From Anaerolineales bacterium UBA1136 (lineage in GTDB: Bacteria; Chloroflexota; Anaerolineae; Anaerolineales; UBA11657), in contig DCAJ01000036.1 in the NCBI GenBank assembly GCA_002311455.1, positions 22,536 through 30,622 of the forward strand: 8,087 bases of DNA. Direction: 5' to 3'. Both the position numbers and the translations under genes were made by a program. Positions within the stretch are counted from its first letter, which is position 1; each line of letters opens with the position of its first letter. The notes beneath the pieces were generated by a model. That model saw nothing but the letters and a program-made list of their open reading frames with translations, searched no databases and was not told where the DNA came from. Positions 6,488 through 8,087 of the stretch are shown here, in pieces.

Positions 6488-7402
6488 ATGCAAGATATAG
6501 CTATAATCATAGTCACCTATAACTCCTGGAACCACTTACCAAACTGTCTCGATAGTATCAAGATAGCCATCGCAAACGTTGCGGCAAAAGTATTTATTGT
6601 TGACAACGCCAGTACAGATGGAACCCCCCACAACATTAGAGAAAAATATCCATGGTGTCACCTGATCTGCTGTGAAATCAACGGAGGTTACTCTCGAGGA
6701 AATAATTTTGGTCTAAAAGCGGCGGGGTTTCCAGTCTCTACAGATTTCCGTCACGCACTATTATTGAATCCTGACACAGAAATACCCAAAGGTGCTTTAG
6801 CACTACTCCTAGACTACATGGATAGCCAATCAGATATTGGTGTGCTCGGGCCCAAGTTAGTACTTAGTAATGGAAACATAGACAAAGCGTGCAAACGCGG
6901 ACTACCAACTCCAGCGACTGCATTTTATCATTTTTCTGGCATAGACAAAATATTTCCAAAAAGCCCGGTATTTGGACGCTACAACATGTCATATGTTGAC
7001 GAAGATGAGATAGCTGACGTAGATTCTACCGTAGGTGCTTGTCAATTAATTAGAGGTGAAGCACTGGCAAAAGCCGGACTTATGGATGAAACCTTTTTCA
7101 TGTACGGTGAAGATCTAGACATTAATCTTCGGATTAAGAGCTTGGGCTACCGTATAGTATATTATCCTAGAGTTGTAGCAAAACATCACAAAGGCACCTC
7201 AACACGCAAGGAACCTACTGCCATGATTCGTGTTTTTTATGGTGCAATGAAACTCTTTCACCGCAAACATTTTGCCAGCCAATATTCGGTTCTTATAAAC
7301 ATGATTATTTATGGAGCTATAAATGTTATCTGTCAGTATAAAATCTTTCGAAATGGTACCAAGCCATCGCATAAACGAGTAGTCGGATCAGCCCCTGAGT
7401 AA
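6488..7402 (+). CDS. GT2-family glycosyltransferase, second of a tandem pair
   Basis: A 304-residue paralogue of the preceding enzyme, starting 2 bp after its stop codon without a recognisable ribosome binding site, so translation is probably coupled. The same blocks recur: IAIIIVTYNS (4-13), FIVDNASTDGT (36-46), INGGYSRGNNFG (64-75), LNPDTE (93-98), STVGACQLIRG (180-190), MYGEDLDINLR (205-215) and HHKGTST (233-239). The second acidic motif is EDLD here, where the upstream enzyme has EETDW, so donor or acceptor probably differs. A hydrophobic segment near 268-283 could touch the membrane. The two enzymes likely add successive sugars to one lipid-linked or surface glycan. The substrate is unknown, and no polymerase, flippase or sugar-nucleotide synthesis gene is in view. 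Confidence 0.88.
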   Translation: MQDIAIIIVTYNSWNHLPNCLDSIKIAIANVAAKVFIVDNASTDGTPHNIREKYPWCHLICCEINGGYSRGNNFGLKAAGFPVSTDFRHALLLNPDTEIPKGALALLLDYMDSQSDIGVLGPKLVLSNGNIDKACKRGLPTPATAFYHFSGIDKIFPKSPVFGRYNMSYVDEDEIADVDSTVGACQLIRGEALAKAGLMDETFFMYGEDLDINLRIKSLGYRIVYYPRVVAKHHKGTSTRKEPTAMIRVFYGAMKLFHRKHFASQYSVLINMIIYGAINVICQYKIFRNGTKPSHKRVVGSAPE

Positions 7403-7425
7403 AATTGTAGGCAGACACCAAGCTA

Positions 7426-8087
7426 TCAACATATTTTCCAACGAAGTGTTTCTCCCTTCAACGCAGCAATAACTTCTCCAGCTACATCAATTCCAGCCCG
7501 AGCCTGTGCCTCAACGGTCTGTGCTCCTATATGTGGCGTTACAATTATATTAGGATGTCCTATTAACTTAGACGTACTTGGTGGTTCTTCCTCAAACACA
7601 TCTAAGGCGGCACCGGCTATTTTTCCTAACTCTAATCCCTCCAGTAAATCATTCTCATTTATCAACCCACCCCGTGAAGCAGAAATAAGCCTCACTCCAT
7701 CTTTCATAGTGCTAATTGCCGCCATATCAATCATACCGCGCGTCTCTTTAGTCAAGGGTGCATGAATAGAAATATAATCTGCTTCACCAAGCAATTCGTC
7801 ATGATCTACAGCCAGCACATTGCACTCTGCAAACCTTTCCTTAGAAACATATGGATCGGATCCTATGACGCGCATATTAAACGCATTTGCTAATCTGGCT
7901 ACCTCAGTCCCTATACGCCCCATCGCAATCAAACCCAGAGTTTTTCCATACAATTCAAATCCTTTGATTTCACTTTTAGGCCACTTGCCATCTTTTACTT
8001 CTCTGTCACAATATGTAATTCTACGAGCCAAGCTTAACATAAGACCAATAGTCAGCTCAGCTACTGCTATACTGGGAGCCCTTGGTG
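7426..8087 (-). CDS. serA: D-3-phosphoglycerate dehydrogenase (2-hydroxyacid dehydrogenase family), C-terminal part, cut by window edge
   Basis: The C-terminal 219 residues of an NAD-dependent D-2-hydroxyacid dehydrogenase; the frame is open to the right edge, so the N-terminus is outside. The family segment AVAELTIGLMLSLARR (visible residues 7-22) continues upstream of the internal ATG at 8040, which is therefore not the start. The Rossmann nucleotide loop is GLIAMGRIG (51-59), with Ala where the first Gly of GxGxxG is normal. Asp77 ends the second strand, favouring NAD over NADP. The catalytic triad is visible: Arg138 (SRGG), Glu167 (DVFEEEP) and His185 (TPHIGA). The protein ends just after the catalytic fold (RWKIC), without an ACT or intervening domain, so it is the short type. 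SerA oxidises 3-phosphoglycerate in the first step of serine synthesis. Glyoxylate/hydroxypyruvate reductase or another 2-hydroxyacid substrate is possible. The gene ends in tandem stops, TGA TAG, and converges on the glycosyltransferases with a 23-bp gap. Confidence 0.85.
   Translation of the reverse strand, partial: PRAPSIAVAELTIGLMLSLARRITYCDREVKDGKWPKSEIKGFELYGKTLGLIAMGRIGTEVARLANAFNMRVIGSDPYVSKERFAECNVLAVDHDELLGEADYISIHAPLTKETRGMIDMAAISTMKDGVRLISASRGGLINENDLLEGLELGKIAGAALDVFEEEPPSTSKLIGHPNIIVTPHIGAQTVEAQARAGIDVAGEVIAALKGETLRWKIC

Noticed and set aside
7403..7425. Bidirectional terminator between the convergent genes
   Set aside because: No stem-loop with a T-tract is visible in the 23-bp gap.
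7426..8040. serA as a complete gene starting at the ATG at 8040
   Set aside because: The frame remains open to the right edge and the 15 residues before that ATG match the conserved family segment, so the gene is truncated by the window.

Overview
The window comes from an AT-rich bacterial chromosome of ordinary gene density, with short intergenic gaps and no mobile element, rRNA, tRNA or CRISPR array that I can see. Three blocks are present. A minus-strand operon encodes an NAD-linked, molybdenum- or tungsten-dependent formate dehydrogenase. Next to it, also on the minus strand, is a copper-exporting P-type ATPase. The right part holds a plus-strand pair of family 2 glycosyltransferases and, facing them, the 3' part of a D-3-phosphoglycerate dehydrogenase gene. 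The gene styles would fit an uncultured free-living bacterium, and the domain organisation reminds me of Chloroflexota (Dehalococcoidia/SAR202-type genomes). That placement is an impression from memory and nothing here proves it.

Formate dehydrogenase block (1-2910, minus). Transcription runs from 2910 towards 1. The first gene is a NuoE-NuoF fusion (flavin/NADH module). The second is a small iron-sulfur protein resembling the N-terminal part of NuoG, HoxU or FdsA. The third is the start of the molybdopterin catalytic subunit, cut by the left edge. The gaps are 8 and 16 bp, so this is one operon. Electrons would pass from formate at the Mo/W site through the [4Fe-4S] and [2Fe-2S] clusters to FMN and NAD+. 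In most FdsA-type enzymes the second and third parts are one polypeptide; here they are separate genes.

Copper block (3026-5461, minus). One continuous 811-codon frame encodes a complete CopA-type ATPase with every catalytic motif intact, but it is interrupted by two in-frame stop codons: TAA at 5291-5293 and TGA at 4826-4828. There is no frameshift. It is annotated here as a pseudogene (recent nonsense inactivation), with sequence error or readthrough as alternatives. Upstream, the 103-bp divergent intergenic region (5462-5564) holds a perfect 7-3-7 inverted repeat over a good -10 box and a near-match to the CopY 'cop box'. Together these look like a metal-responsive control region.

Glycosyltransferase block (5565-7402, plus). 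Two paralogous GT2 enzymes of about 305 residues lie 2 bp apart. They probably add sugars to a surface polysaccharide. The first may be translated from a leaderless or nearly leaderless mRNA.

Right edge (7426-8087, minus). This is the C-terminal 219 residues of a short, ACT-less phosphoglycerate dehydrogenase of serine biosynthesis, convergent with the glycosyltransferases. No gene-free stretch exceeds 300 bases. I found no convincing new defence or mobile system; the broken yet motif-perfect copper ATPase and its control region are the most notable features.
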